Shown piece after piece: positions 1 through 6,342 of a stretch of 9,885 nt of DNA (its first letter is position 1; each line of letters opens with the position of its first letter). Origin of the DNA: Nitrospirota bacterium (GTDB taxonomy: Bacteria; Nitrospirota; Thermodesulfovibrionia; UBA6902; BMS3Bbin08); NCBI GenBank assembly GCA_016208845.1, contig JACQXH010000018.1:1-9885 (forward strand), in the 5' to 3' direction. A model generated the notes under the pieces. That model had not been told where the DNA came from. It saw only the letters and a list, made by a program, of their open reading frames with translations, and did not search any database. The translations under genes were made by a program, and so were the position numbers.

Positions 1-7
1 GTGGAGT

Positions 8-643
8 ATGATAACCGCCTCCAAGAGGACTACCCTTATGGGCGTATTTATCGGATGTGTGGCAGGTCTTCACATCCTTGTTATGAAGGGTATGCAAATT
101 AAATTTGGGGCCTCGAATTTCGGGCATCTTCTCACAAGAATGTCCAATGCAGGCCAATTAACGCTCAAACCCGGCGAGGTATCTACTAACGGTACGGTCT
201 TTGACCCGGGCTACTGGTATATAACCAGCCAGGAGGGACAGTTCGGTGCATGGATCCTCGAAAAATTAGGCTGGAATATGCACGATAATATATTCTTTGG
301 AGTTAATAACGGCCTTCCAGAACCATGGCATAACCCTGCCCTTTGGATGTCTTTCGGCATTATCTTTGGAGCTATGGTGATGGCGAGGCTCAGCAATGAA
401 TTTAAATTTAAACTGCCTAAAGGAGAACTGATCGTATGGGGACTCCTTGGCGGATTATTGATGGGCTTTGGTTCCAGGCCTGCCCTTGGCTGTAACATTG
501 GGGCATTTTTCATAAGAGTTGCCGGAGGCGACCCGAGCGGATGGCTGTACGGCGGAGGGATGGTGGTAGGCGCCTTTTTCGGAGTCAAATTCTTCAACTG
601 GTGGTCTGAGCGTAAAATGGCCAAAGAGATGGAGGCATTTTAA
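8..643 (+). CDS. YeeE/YedE family membrane protein (sulfur-compound channel)
   Basis: Inner-membrane protein of the YeeE/YedE family, whose studied members import thiosulfate or related sulfur compounds. The 211 residues show hydrophobic segments near residues 9-28, 108-126, 141-160 and 176-195. The family hallmark GCNIGAFF lies at about residues 160-167, followed by a Gly-rich segment; its cysteine is thought to contact the sulfur substrate. Full-length YeeE proteins are about 350 residues, so this is half-size, as in loci where the family is split into two genes; the other half may lie off the left edge. The start is uncertain. ATG at 8 overlaps a TGA in another frame (ATGA at 8-11), which would suit coupling to an upstream gene, but the frame is also open to the edge, and ATG at 38 has GAGG nine bases upstream. 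The TusA-like gene that follows supports the assignment. Confidence 0.88.
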   Translation: MITASKRTTLMGVFIGCVAGLHILVMKGMQIKFGASNFGHLLTRMSNAGQLTLKPGEVSTNGTVFDPGYWYITSQEGQFGAWILEKLGWNMHDNIFFGVNNGLPEPWHNPALWMSFGIIFGAMVMARLSNEFKFKLPKGELIVWGLLGGLLMGFGSRPALGCNIGAFFIRVAGGDPSGWLYGGGMVVGAFFGVKFFNWWSERKMAKEMEAF

Positions 644-648
644 ATAAT

Positions 649-676
649 AAACAGTAGACAGTAAACAGTAGACACT
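649..676. repeat. Four-unit 7-nt-period array (AAACAGT/AGACAGT)
   Basis: Four consecutive heptamers read AAACAGT, AGACAGT, AAACAGT and AGACACT. They begin 5 nt after the stop of the YeeE gene and end just before the SD of the TusA-like gene. No inverted partner is seen. A 7-nt period is not a codon multiple and the stretch lies between genes, so it is non-coding. It is one of five 7-nt-period arrays in this window. Confidence 0.7.
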
Positions 677-702
677 ACAAAAATAAAAGGAGGAAGTTTG
701 TC

Positions 703-954
703 ATGGCAATGAAATTTGAAAAAACAGGAGAAGGAACCTATGCACTTGATGTATGCGGGTATGTGTGCCCACATCCCCAGATCTATTGCAAAAAATCCCT
801 TGAAAAAATAGCAGAAGGAGATGTACTGGAGATGACTTTTGACAACCCTTCATCTGCTGAAACAATTATCCAGATGATCGACCAGGCCGGACATGACCTT
901 ATGGAAAAGAAACATGAAGGCGGAAAAATCATCTTTAGAATCAAAAAGGGATAA
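703..954 (+). CDS. TusA-like sulfur carrier protein
   Basis: Small (83 aa) cytoplasmic sulfurtransferase of the TusA/SirA/YeeD family, which carries sulfane sulfur as a persulfide on a conserved cysteine. The hallmark CPxP motif appears as CPHP at residues 22-25, after LDVCGYV, which matches the LDxxGxxCP context of the family. Two further cysteines, C18 and C29, flank the motif and are not part of the family core. The rest fits the TusA fold, ending in a GGKIIFRIKKG strand. A strong AGGAGG at 688-693 sits 9 nt before the ATG; a second ATG at 709 is possible but less well placed. It probably receives sulfur from the YeeE-type channel encoded just upstream. The exact acceptor pathway cannot be told from this sequence. 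Confidence 0.92.
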   Translation: MAMKFEKTGEGTYALDVCGYVCPHPQIYCKKSLEKIAEGDVLEMTFDNPSSAETIIQMIDQAGHDLMEKKHEGGKIIFRIKKG

Positions 955-987
955 ACAGTTACTTTTTCAAAATCCTTAGGAGGAATT

Positions 988-1344
988 ATGAAAGCACCTC
1001 TAATTGTTATAATTGTTCTCACTGTTGCAATTCTTGGCTTTTTGCTGTTCTACAGCCAGCAGCGTGATACTACTGCTCAGGGCACCCCGGGTCAACCAGG
1101 TCCTGGTTACGGACATGCACCGGCGGCAGGTGGATATGGCTCGGCACCGGCAGCAGGTGGATATGGCTCGGCACCGGCAGCAGGCGGTTACGGACATGCA
1201 CCAGCGGCAGGCGGCTACGGACATGCACCAGCGGCAGGCACCGGCAGCAGGCGGTTACGGACATGCACCAGCGGCAGGCGGTTACGGACATGCACCCGCG
1301 GCAGGCGGTTACGGACATGCACCGGCAACAGGCGGATATGGTAA
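988..1344 (+). CDS. Membrane-anchored GYGHAPAAG-repeat protein, frameshifted in the repeat
   Basis: Not a family I recognise. The start is firm: AGGAGG at 978-983, 4 nt before ATG. Residues 1-24 form one hydrophobic segment with no clear cleavage site, so a single-pass anchor is likely. A Gln/Gly/Pro linker follows, then from residue 40 five units of G-Y-G-(H/S)-A-P-A-A-G. After the fifth unit a 13-nt partial unit (1240-1252) shifts the frame. As written, the protein then reads RRLRTCTSG-like units, basic and with cysteines, and stops at 1344. In the shifted frame the expected units resume and end in GGYGK with a stop at 1346-1348. The original product was probably repetitive to its C-terminus. 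The defect could be a real mutation, length variation, or an assembly error in the repeat. Function is unknown; the operon position suggests a link to sulfur handling or stress. Confidence 0.7.
   Translation: MKAPLIVIIVLTVAILGFLLFYSQQRDTTAQGTPGQPGPGYGHAPAAGGYGSAPAAGGYGSAPAAGGYGHAPAAGGYGHAPAAGTGSRRLRTCTSGRRLRTCTRGRRLRTCTGNRRIW
1105..1339 (+). repeat. Coding 27-nt tandem repeat with one 13-nt partial unit
   Basis: Units begin at 1105, 1132, 1159, 1186 and 1213, then a 13-nt piece occupies 1240-1252. Full units resume at 1253, 1280 and 1307, with a terminal fragment at 1334. The second and third units encode Ser at the fourth residue and the others encode His. The 13-nt piece is identical to the last 13 nt of the unit at 1159-1185, so it looks like a unit that lost its first 14 nt. 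Unit length is a codon multiple; the partial unit is not. Confidence 0.92.
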
Positions 1345-1384
1345 ATAATCAAAATCAAATCTGAAACCCTGTTCAGGAGGTAAA

Positions 1385-1849
1385 ATGAAAAAAGTATTGA
1401 TCGCCGTTGATGATACAAAAGGCAGCAAGGCTGCGTTTGAGACCGCAAGCAGGATATGTTCCTGCATTCGCCCTGAATCAATTGCCGTATGCTATGTTGA
1501 GAAACTTGAAGGCAGATCTTTAATGGATGATGCTTTGCTCAGCATATCGGAAATGAAGACCTTGAAGGAAGTCCTTGAAGGCACAGAATATCAGGAAGCG
1601 CTTGATAAAAAAGCCCAGGCAGTCGTAGCCTATTACAAGAAGGCACTGGAAGATAAAGGCCTTACAGGCGTAAAAACGGTGATCAGAAAGGGTCATCCTG
1701 CTGAAGAGATCCTCGAAGCTGCGAAGGCAGAGGGCTCTGAAATGATAGTCATCGGTTCAAGAAGCAGGAGGACGACCCGCTTGTTTATGGGAAGCGTAAG
1801 CAGAGAGGTCGCCAACAGCTCTGAGATCCCTGTGCTGCTCGTGAAATAA
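1385..1849 (+). CDS. Universal stress protein (UspA family)
   Basis: Single-domain Usp protein of 154 residues, the usual length. It opens with KKVLIAVDD, the first strand of the Usp fold with its conserved Asp, and ends with a typical VLLVK strand. The ATP-type members carry G-x2-G-x9-G-(S/T). Here the loop at residues 124-137 reads GSRSRRTTRLFMGS: the second Gly is Ser and the spacing is one residue shorter, so nucleotide binding may be altered. AGGAGG at 1375-1380, 4 nt before ATG, fixes the start. It is the last gene of the operon with the YeeE, TusA-like and repeat-protein genes; gaps are under 60 nt and a terminator follows. Usp proteins act in the cytoplasm in stress survival; the specific role here is unknown. 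Confidence 0.92.
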   Translation: MKKVLIAVDDTKGSKAAFETASRICSCIRPESIAVCYVEKLEGRSLMDDALLSISEMKTLKEVLEGTEYQEALDKKAQAVVAYYKKALEDKGLTGVKTVIRKGHPAEEILEAAKAEGSEMIVIGSRSRRTTRLFMGSVSREVANSSEIPVLLVK

Positions 1850-1875
1850 AGAGAGATTATTTAGCAAGTTTATAA

Positions 1876-1913
1876 TATCGGGGCAACTATAGCATTGCCC
1901 CGATAATTTTTTT
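1876..1913 (+). terminator. Intrinsic terminator of the sulfur/stress operon
   Basis: A perfect 11-bp stem (1876-1886 with 1895-1905; left arm TATCGGGGCAA) closes an 8-nt loop. Seven T residues follow at 1907-1913. It lies 27 nt after the Usp stop codon and is the best terminator in the window. Confidence 0.93.
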
Positions 1914-1918
1914 ATAAT
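1913..1918 (+). promoter_or_regulatory. Candidate -10 element (TATAAT) for a leaderless transcript
   Basis: An exact TATAAT starts at the last T of the terminator tract and ends 5 nt before the ATG at 1924. If used, transcription would begin at about the ATG itself, which fits the absence of an SD before that gene. No convincing -35 hexamer is seen at 16-18 nt spacing, and the AT-rich setting makes a chance match possible. Confidence 0.35.
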
Positions 1919-1923
1919 TAAAT

Positions 1924-3333
1924 ATGACGTCCTGTCGTGATAATTCCAGGAAACACTCATCCCTGCCGTTTGACGAGGAAAATAATACTGTTATACTCGG
2001 TGGCGGACTGGCCGGGCTTTCCGCAGGCTTGACCCTTACAAAAGCAGGCCGCCCGGTCCTTGTTTTTGAGAGCTCCCCTGATGTGGGAGGCCTTTCAAAG
2101 ACGGTCATTCACGGTGATTTCAGATTCGATCTGGGCGGCCACAGATTCCTCACTAAAGACAAAAAAATAGAGCGTTTCGTGCTTGACTTACTGGACGGCG
2201 AATTCCTGAACGTCTCGCGCAAAAGCAAGATCTTCATGCGGAACAAGTTCTTCGATTATCCGCTCAGACCTTCAAACGCAATTTTCGGCTTGGGCGTCTC
2301 TACCACCCTTAAGGCAATTTCCGACTACAGCAGGGAGAAAATCAAGGGGCTTTTCATCGCTCCTCCCAATGTATCGCTTGAAGACTGGGTCGTAAGTAAT
2401 TTTGGCCGCACGATGTTTGACCTCTACTTTAAAGATTACAGTGAAAAAGTATGGGGGATCGAGTGCAAAAGAATAAGCCAGGAATGGGTGTCTCAAAGGA
2501 TAAAAGGGCTTTCCATGTGGGTTGCGATAAAAAATGCCTTTTTCAAGTTCAGCGGCCGTGACGTGGATACCCTTACAGACGAATTCATATATCCGCCGAT
2601 GGGCATCGGCCAGATCTCTGATAAATTAAAGACGGAGATTGAAAAGAAAAACCATGTGCTGACAAATACTGCGGTATCGGAAATATATCACGATAATTTT
2701 ATTATAAAGGGACTAAAGGCCAGGAACTGTGACAGGACATACAACATTGAAGGCAGGGATTTTGTCTCGAGCATACCCATGACGAGCTTTGTACGTATGC
2801 TTTCTCCATCTGCTCCTGAAGATATACACGATGCGGCCGCGCATTTGAAATACAGGGACCTTGTTATCGTGACCATTATGCTCAACCGTGAAAAAATAAC
2901 TGATCTCACATGGCTTTATCTTCCCGATGATGATATCCCTCTCGGCAGGATCCATGAACCGAAGAACTGGAGCCCTCATATGGCCCCGGAAGGAAAGACA
3001 CATATCGTATCAGAGTATTTCTGTTTTAAGGGCGACAGGATATGGAATTCGAGCGACGAAGAGCTTACGCAAATTACGTTAAAGCAAATGGAGCGTTTAG
3101 GATTCCTTGAAGAAACAGATCTGTTTGACAGTTGTGTTATAAGGGTGCCCAAGGCATATCCCCTCTTCGACGTTGATTATCCGAAGCATTATGTGAAAGT
3201 ATTAAGGTATCTGGAGAACTTCAAAAATCTTCATGCTGTCGGCAGGGCAGGGATGTTCAGATACTACAACATGGATCACACGATCGCATCAGGGATCGAT
3301 GCGGCCGAAAGGATAATTCAAAACTCAAAATGA
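1924..3333 (+). CDS. FAD-dependent oxidoreductase, amine oxidase / UDP-galactopyranose mutase-like
   Basis: Flavoprotein of 469 residues. The Rossmann FAD motif VILGGGLAGLSAG has its GxGxxG at residues 26-31, and an acidic residue at the end of strand 2 (E49 in VFESSPDVGGL) would bind the ribose. The DLGGHRF segment at 69-75 is typical of the protoporphyrinogen-oxidase/amine-oxidase/UDP-galactopyranose-mutase group, as is the C-terminal AVGRAGMFRYYNMDHT segment that closes over the flavin. Close relatives are often found in surface polysaccharide loci, and the glycosyltransferase nearby fits that, but the substrate cannot be read from sequence. The N-terminal 20 residues before the first strand are polar and unusual. 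ATG at 1924 is the only reasonable start; no SD precedes it. The stop codon lies inside a downstream inverted repeat. Confidence 0.85.
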   Translation: MTSCRDNSRKHSSLPFDEENNTVILGGGLAGLSAGLTLTKAGRPVLVFESSPDVGGLSKTVIHGDFRFDLGGHRFLTKDKKIERFVLDLLDGEFLNVSRKSKIFMRNKFFDYPLRPSNAIFGLGVSTTLKAISDYSREKIKGLFIAPPNVSLEDWVVSNFGRTMFDLYFKDYSEKVWGIECKRISQEWVSQRIKGLSMWVAIKNAFFKFSGRDVDTLTDEFIYPPMGIGQISDKLKTEIEKKNHVLTNTAVSEIYHDNFIIKGLKARNCDRTYNIEGRDFVSSIPMTSFVRMLSPSAPEDIHDAAAHLKYRDLVIVTIMLNREKITDLTWLYLPDDDIPLGRIHEPKNWSPHMAPEGKTHIVSEYFCFKGDRIWNSSDEELTQITLKQMERLGFLEETDLFDSCVIRVPKAYPLFDVDYPKHYVKVLRYLENFKNLHAVGRAGMFRYYNMDHTIASGIDAAERIIQNSK

Positions 3334-3418
3334 TACACGATGCAGGATTCAGGATACAAGATGCACGATAGAGTTTGCTGTTATCATGTATCATGTATCG
3401 TGTATCCTGTATCCTGAT
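3332..3418. repeat. Inverted 7-nt-period repeat (GATACAN) between two genes
   Basis: The left arm has six heptamers from 3332 to 3373: GATACAC, GATGCAG, GATTCAG, GATACAA, GATGCAC and GATAGAG. The right arm, 3383-3417, has five: ATCATGT twice, ATCGTGT, ATCCTGT and ATCCTGA, which are GATACAN-type units on the other strand. The arms can fold into a long imperfect hairpin with a loop near 3374-3382. It begins inside the TGA of the oxidoreductase and ends 6 nt before the next ATG, filling the whole 90-nt gap. Confidence 0.85.
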
Positions 3419-3423
3419 CTGCT

Positions 3424-4785
3424 ATGCGATGCGCATTGATCATACCTTCATGGGTACCTGAGGATATCTTCAGCTCCGGGACCGCAGGGTCACAGATAAA
3501 TTACTGGCAGCCCCTTGGGACTCTCTACGTTGCTTCTTCAATCATTAAGGCGGGCCATGAAGTTATATTTCTCAACGGCGCCTTCATGAAGCACCCGGAG
3601 ATCCTTGATGAGATCTCAAATTATCAGCCGGAATTTGTCGGCCTTTACTCAACCACTTTTGGATGGAAAAAGGCGGTGTTTACTGCATCGGAGATCAGGC
3701 GGATAACCTCGCCCCTCCGCCCCTATATAGCTGTCGGCGGCCCTTACCCAATTGCAATGCAGGAAAAATGCTTGATTGATGCACCTGAAATCGATGCAGT
3801 AGTGACCGGAGAAGGCGAGATCACCGTTGTTGAGCTGCTGGACAGATTGGGCAAAGGGAGTGATCTTGCCGGGGTCAAAGGCGTAGTTTACAGGGAAGGG
3901 CATGAGATCAAAAAAAATCCCCCCCGTCCTCTCATCACAGACATGGACTCCATTGTTTTTCCGGCAAGAGAGCTTCTTGGCGATGCAAAAGACTATATCC
4001 CGCCGCCAGCGACATATAAAAGAAGACCCGTTGCCGTAATAATGACATCAAGAGGCTGCAGCAGGAGATGCATTTACTGTTTCCAGATAGATAAGCAAAG
4101 AAAGAGCGGGGTGCGGTTTCGTAGCGTGGAAAATGTCATTCAGGAGATAGAGCTCTGCATCAGACAGGGCTATCGTGAGATAAAATTTATCGATGACACC
4201 CTTGCCGCAGACTATGACAGGGCCATGAAGATAGCGCAGGAGATAAAGGCGCGTAAACTGGACTTTACATGGTTTGCCTCTGCATGCGTCAATCAGGTCG
4301 ATAAACCCCTGCTCCGGGCATTTAAGGACGCAGGTTGCTGGGCCATTCTTCTTGGCGCCGAGAGCGGGGTGCAGAAAAATCTCAATACAATAAGAAAAGG
4401 CATAACGCTCGAGCAGACCCGTAAGGCAGTGAAAGCGGCAAAAGATGCCGGACTGACAGTCTATACGCCATTTATCTTCGGCATACCCGGTGAGACCTTT
4501 GAGGATGGGCTGAAGATTGCTAAATACGGCCACATGTCTGAAGAGCTCACCGACTTCACTTATCAGGGCGCAGCCTTTGTCCCTTATTCAATGACAAGGC
4601 ATGATATTGCGGTACTGCGGCAGACAGCGTTCAGAAAATTCTATTCAAGGCCTTCATTTATAGCCAAAAGGATCCTCGGCCTGCGCAGCGCGAATGACTG
4701 TGTCGTGGCATTCAAAAGCCTTAAGAGCCTTTTCTCTCTGTGGACGAAAAACGATCTATTCGGAAAGCATAATAAAAGCTTTTAA
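3424..4785 (+). CDS. B12-binding domain radical SAM protein
   Basis: Radical SAM enzyme of 453 residues with an N-terminal cobalamin-binding domain (COG1032 type). Residues 1-165 form the B12 domain, with PLGTLYVASSIIKAGHEV near 30-47 and VGGPYPIAM near 104-112. The radical SAM core follows, with the 4Fe-4S motif CSRRCIYC at C212, C216 and C219. Downstream IDDTLAADYDR, GAESGVQKNL and FIFGIPGET match the usual core strands. Enzymes of this class cleave S-adenosylmethionine to a radical and often methylate unactivated carbons or rearrange rings in lipids, cofactors and antibiotics; the substrate here is unknown. ATG at 3424 is the first possible start, since an in-frame TGA lies at 3415-3417 inside the repeat, and no SD is visible. 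It is more distant from the two - strand radical SAM proteins than those are from each other. Confidence 0.92.
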   Translation: MRCALIIPSWVPEDIFSSGTAGSQINYWQPLGTLYVASSIIKAGHEVIFLNGAFMKHPEILDEISNYQPEFVGLYSTTFGWKKAVFTASEIRRITSPLRPYIAVGGPYPIAMQEKCLIDAPEIDAVVTGEGEITVVELLDRLGKGSDLAGVKGVVYREGHEIKKNPPRPLITDMDSIVFPARELLGDAKDYIPPPATYKRRPVAVIMTSRGCSRRCIYCFQIDKQRKSGVRFRSVENVIQEIELCIRQGYREIKFIDDTLAADYDRAMKIAQEIKARKLDFTWFASACVNQVDKPLLRAFKDAGCWAILLGAESGVQKNLNTIRKGITLEQTRKAVKAAKDAGLTVYTPFIFGIPGETFEDGLKIAKYGHMSEELTDFTYQGAAFVPYSMTRHDIAVLRQTAFRKFYSRPSFIAKRILGLRSANDCVVAFKSLKSLFSLWTKNDLFGKHNKSF

Positions 4786-4830
4786 TTAATAGCCTGTCTA
4801 ATATTATCTGCAATCAAATATAAATTGACG

Positions 4831-4864
4831 AGGAGGTATGCAAGCGAAGCAAAATAAATTTTAA
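4831..4864 (+). other. Orphan Shine-Dalgarno with an eight-codon ORF
   Basis: In the 75-nt gap between convergent genes there is an exact AGGAGG at 4831-4836. The only start near it is ATG at 4838, one nt away, which is too close for normal initiation. That ORF (MQAKQNKF) stops at 4862-4864, overlapping the end of the opposite-strand gene. It may be the leader of a gene lost when the - strand block was joined here, or chance. No terminator hairpin with a T tract is seen in this gap. Confidence 0.3.
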
Positions 4865-6255
4865 TTATAAGCTGTCCACATCTTTTTTACCCTGCGAAAA
4901 ATATTTTTAAAATGTTCCATGGATTGTATCTCTTTCAACAAGCCGAGTATGATCCTGGGCCTGAAATAAAATTCCATATATGCCTTTCGAAGAAGCCCCT
5001 GGAGTTCTTTTATCGTCATTTTTTCAGGCACATAGTTGATCTGGTTCAGAACGACCAGGCTTGAATCCGCTATATTTAACTTACCTTCCTTTTTGAGGGA
5101 CTCGGTCATCTCACTGCCCGGCACAGGTATCCATATAGTAAACTGCGCCCTCTTTAGCGGAAGTTCCTTTGCCAGTTTTATGGTTTTCAGGATATCTTCT
5201 CTTTCTTCTGCAGGGTATCCGAGAATAAAAAATCCGGTCATCCTGATCCTGGTAGTACGCGCCACTAATTCTACTTTTTCCTTTATCTTTTCAAGGCTCT
5301 GCCTCCTCTTCATGTGATCAATGATCCTCTGCGAGCCTGACTCGATCGCCATGCCTATAGAATAACAGCCTGCCTTCTCCAGCAACCTGAGCAGGTCTTC
5401 ATCAAGGGATTCCACCCGCACACCATTGGGAAAAGATATGTTTATCTTCATGCCTTTCTCAATGATCCTTTTGCATACTCCTTCTGCCAGGGATCTTTTT
5501 GAGGTAAAGCAGTCATCTATGATCTGATACTCCCTCACATTGTAATGATCATGTAAAAGCGACACTTCTTCCATGATAGACCCGATGCTTCTGGCCCTCG
5601 TTTTTCTTCCCATGATAAGGGCATTGGCACAATAAGTGCAATGATGCGGACAGCCGCGAGTGCATGAAATCGTTGCCAGAGGAAAGCTTTTTACAAAGGC
5701 CCCGATAGGAGAATTGGGATATTCATTGGGATTGATCAGGTCCCAGCTTGGCAGACCCAAAGAATCCAGGTCCTCAATAGGCTGTAACGGATTTAAATTA
5801 ACCGTACCATTGCTCCTCCATATGAGATGGTGGATATCCTCATATGCACACTCCTGCTCTCCCTTTAATTTTTTCAGCAGTGCCGGCAAGCCTATCTCTG
5901 CCTCTCCGCGAAATCCAAAATCCGCATTTAAATAAGACGTGGAAGAAGAACCTGAGACATGGGCGCCGCCGATAATCGTCACAATATCAGATTTGAGAGA
6001 TTTAACCAAATTCAAAGCATCGTTGACCTCATTCACACTGCATGTATAGACCTGAAACCCGGCAGCGTCATAATCGAGCCTCTTCAGTCTTTCTTCGAGC
6101 TTTTTCCTGGTCATGTCTTTTTTCATCCCGTCCCATATATCTGCCTCGAAACCGTTTCTTCTGAGGGCAGCGGCCAGGTAGCCCAGGCCAAGATTGGGAG
6201 TAGCGGCAAACATGCCTCTTTCACTGGTGATTGGATTAATAAGCAGTACTCTCAT
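4861..6255 (-). CDS. B12-binding domain radical SAM protein, second tandem paralog
   Basis: Cobalamin-dependent radical SAM protein of 464 residues. The B12-binding domain spans roughly residues 1-150, with PNLGLGYLAAALRRNGFEAD near 20-39 and IIGGAHVSG near 94-102. The cluster motif CPHHCTYC (C202, C206, C209) follows an extra cysteine, C198, in SCTRGC. Later core elements include IIDDCFTS, GMAIESGSQ, FFILGYPAEE and PVPGSEM. By eye it is well over half identical to the protein encoded just upstream on the same strand, so the pair arose by tandem duplication. It differs in the B12 domain: GGAHVSGSSSTSYL replaces GGPHPSGDPEQVL and the segment is three residues shorter. It may have its own promoter in the 87-nt gap. 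Only a weak AAGAGAT-type SD precedes the ATG. Substrate unknown. Confidence 0.92.
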   Translation of the reverse strand: MRVLLINPITSERGMFAATPNLGLGYLAAALRRNGFEADIWDGMKKDMTRKKLEERLKRLDYDAAGFQVYTCSVNEVNDALNLVKSLKSDIVTIIGGAHVSGSSSTSYLNADFGFRGEAEIGLPALLKKLKGEQECAYEDIHHLIWRSNGTVNLNPLQPIEDLDSLGLPSWDLINPNEYPNSPIGAFVKSFPLATISCTRGCPHHCTYCANALIMGRKTRARSIGSIMEEVSLLHDHYNVREYQIIDDCFTSKRSLAEGVCKRIIEKGMKINISFPNGVRVESLDEDLLRLLEKAGCYSIGMAIESGSQRIIDHMKRRQSLEKIKEKVELVARTTRIRMTGFFILGYPAEEREDILKTIKLAKELPLKRAQFTIWIPVPGSEMTESLKKEGKLNIADSSLVVLNQINYVPEKMTIKELQGLLRKAYMEFYFRPRIILGLLKEIQSMEHFKNIFRRVKKMWTAYN

Positions 6256-6284
6256 GTTTATATTAATATCTCTTTCTTGATTAA

Positions 6285-6313
6285 TTAGAACGATTCTTTC
6301 AGGAACGTTCTAA
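6285..6313 (-). promoter_or_regulatory. Dyad in the leader of the second radical SAM paralog
   Basis: TTAGAACG at 6285-6292 is the exact inverse of CGTTCTAA at 6306-6313, with 13 nt between. It lies in the gap between the two tandem radical SAM genes, just downstream of an extended -10 on the - strand. It could be an operator, an mRNA leader hairpin, or the end of the upstream gene's transcript. No T tract follows, so a classical terminator is unlikely. Confidence 0.45.
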
Positions 6314-6324
6314 ACTCCCCATTA

Positions 6325-6333
6325 ATTATAACA
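6325..6333 (-). promoter_or_regulatory. Candidate extended -10 promoter (TGTTATAAT)
   Basis: On the - strand this reads TG-T-TATAAT, the extended -10 form that can work without a good -35. It sits about 70 nt upstream of the start at 6255 and directly before the TTAGAACG dyad. No clear -35 hexamer is visible. If active, it would let the second paralog be transcribed separately from the first. Confidence 0.4.
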
Positions 6334-6342
6334 CAATGCAGT

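Noticed and set aside
211..624. A 137-codon - strand ORF opposite the YeeE gene
   Set aside because: It is Pro/Ser/Leu-rich antisense of Gly-rich membrane segments and has no support as a gene.
1105..1339. CRISPR array
   Set aside because: The 27-nt repeats are directly adjacent with no spacers and encode a 9-residue protein repeat behind a strong SD.
1070..1481. Antisense and alternative-frame ORFs over the 27-nt repeat
   Set aside because: They are open only because the repeat unit lacks stops. Their products are low-complexity and without good starts, except the shifted frame explained by the partial unit.
4048..4533. A 161-codon - strand ORF inside the first radical SAM gene
   Set aside because: It is antisense to the conserved radical SAM core, has no recognisable motif, and the + strand gene is certain.
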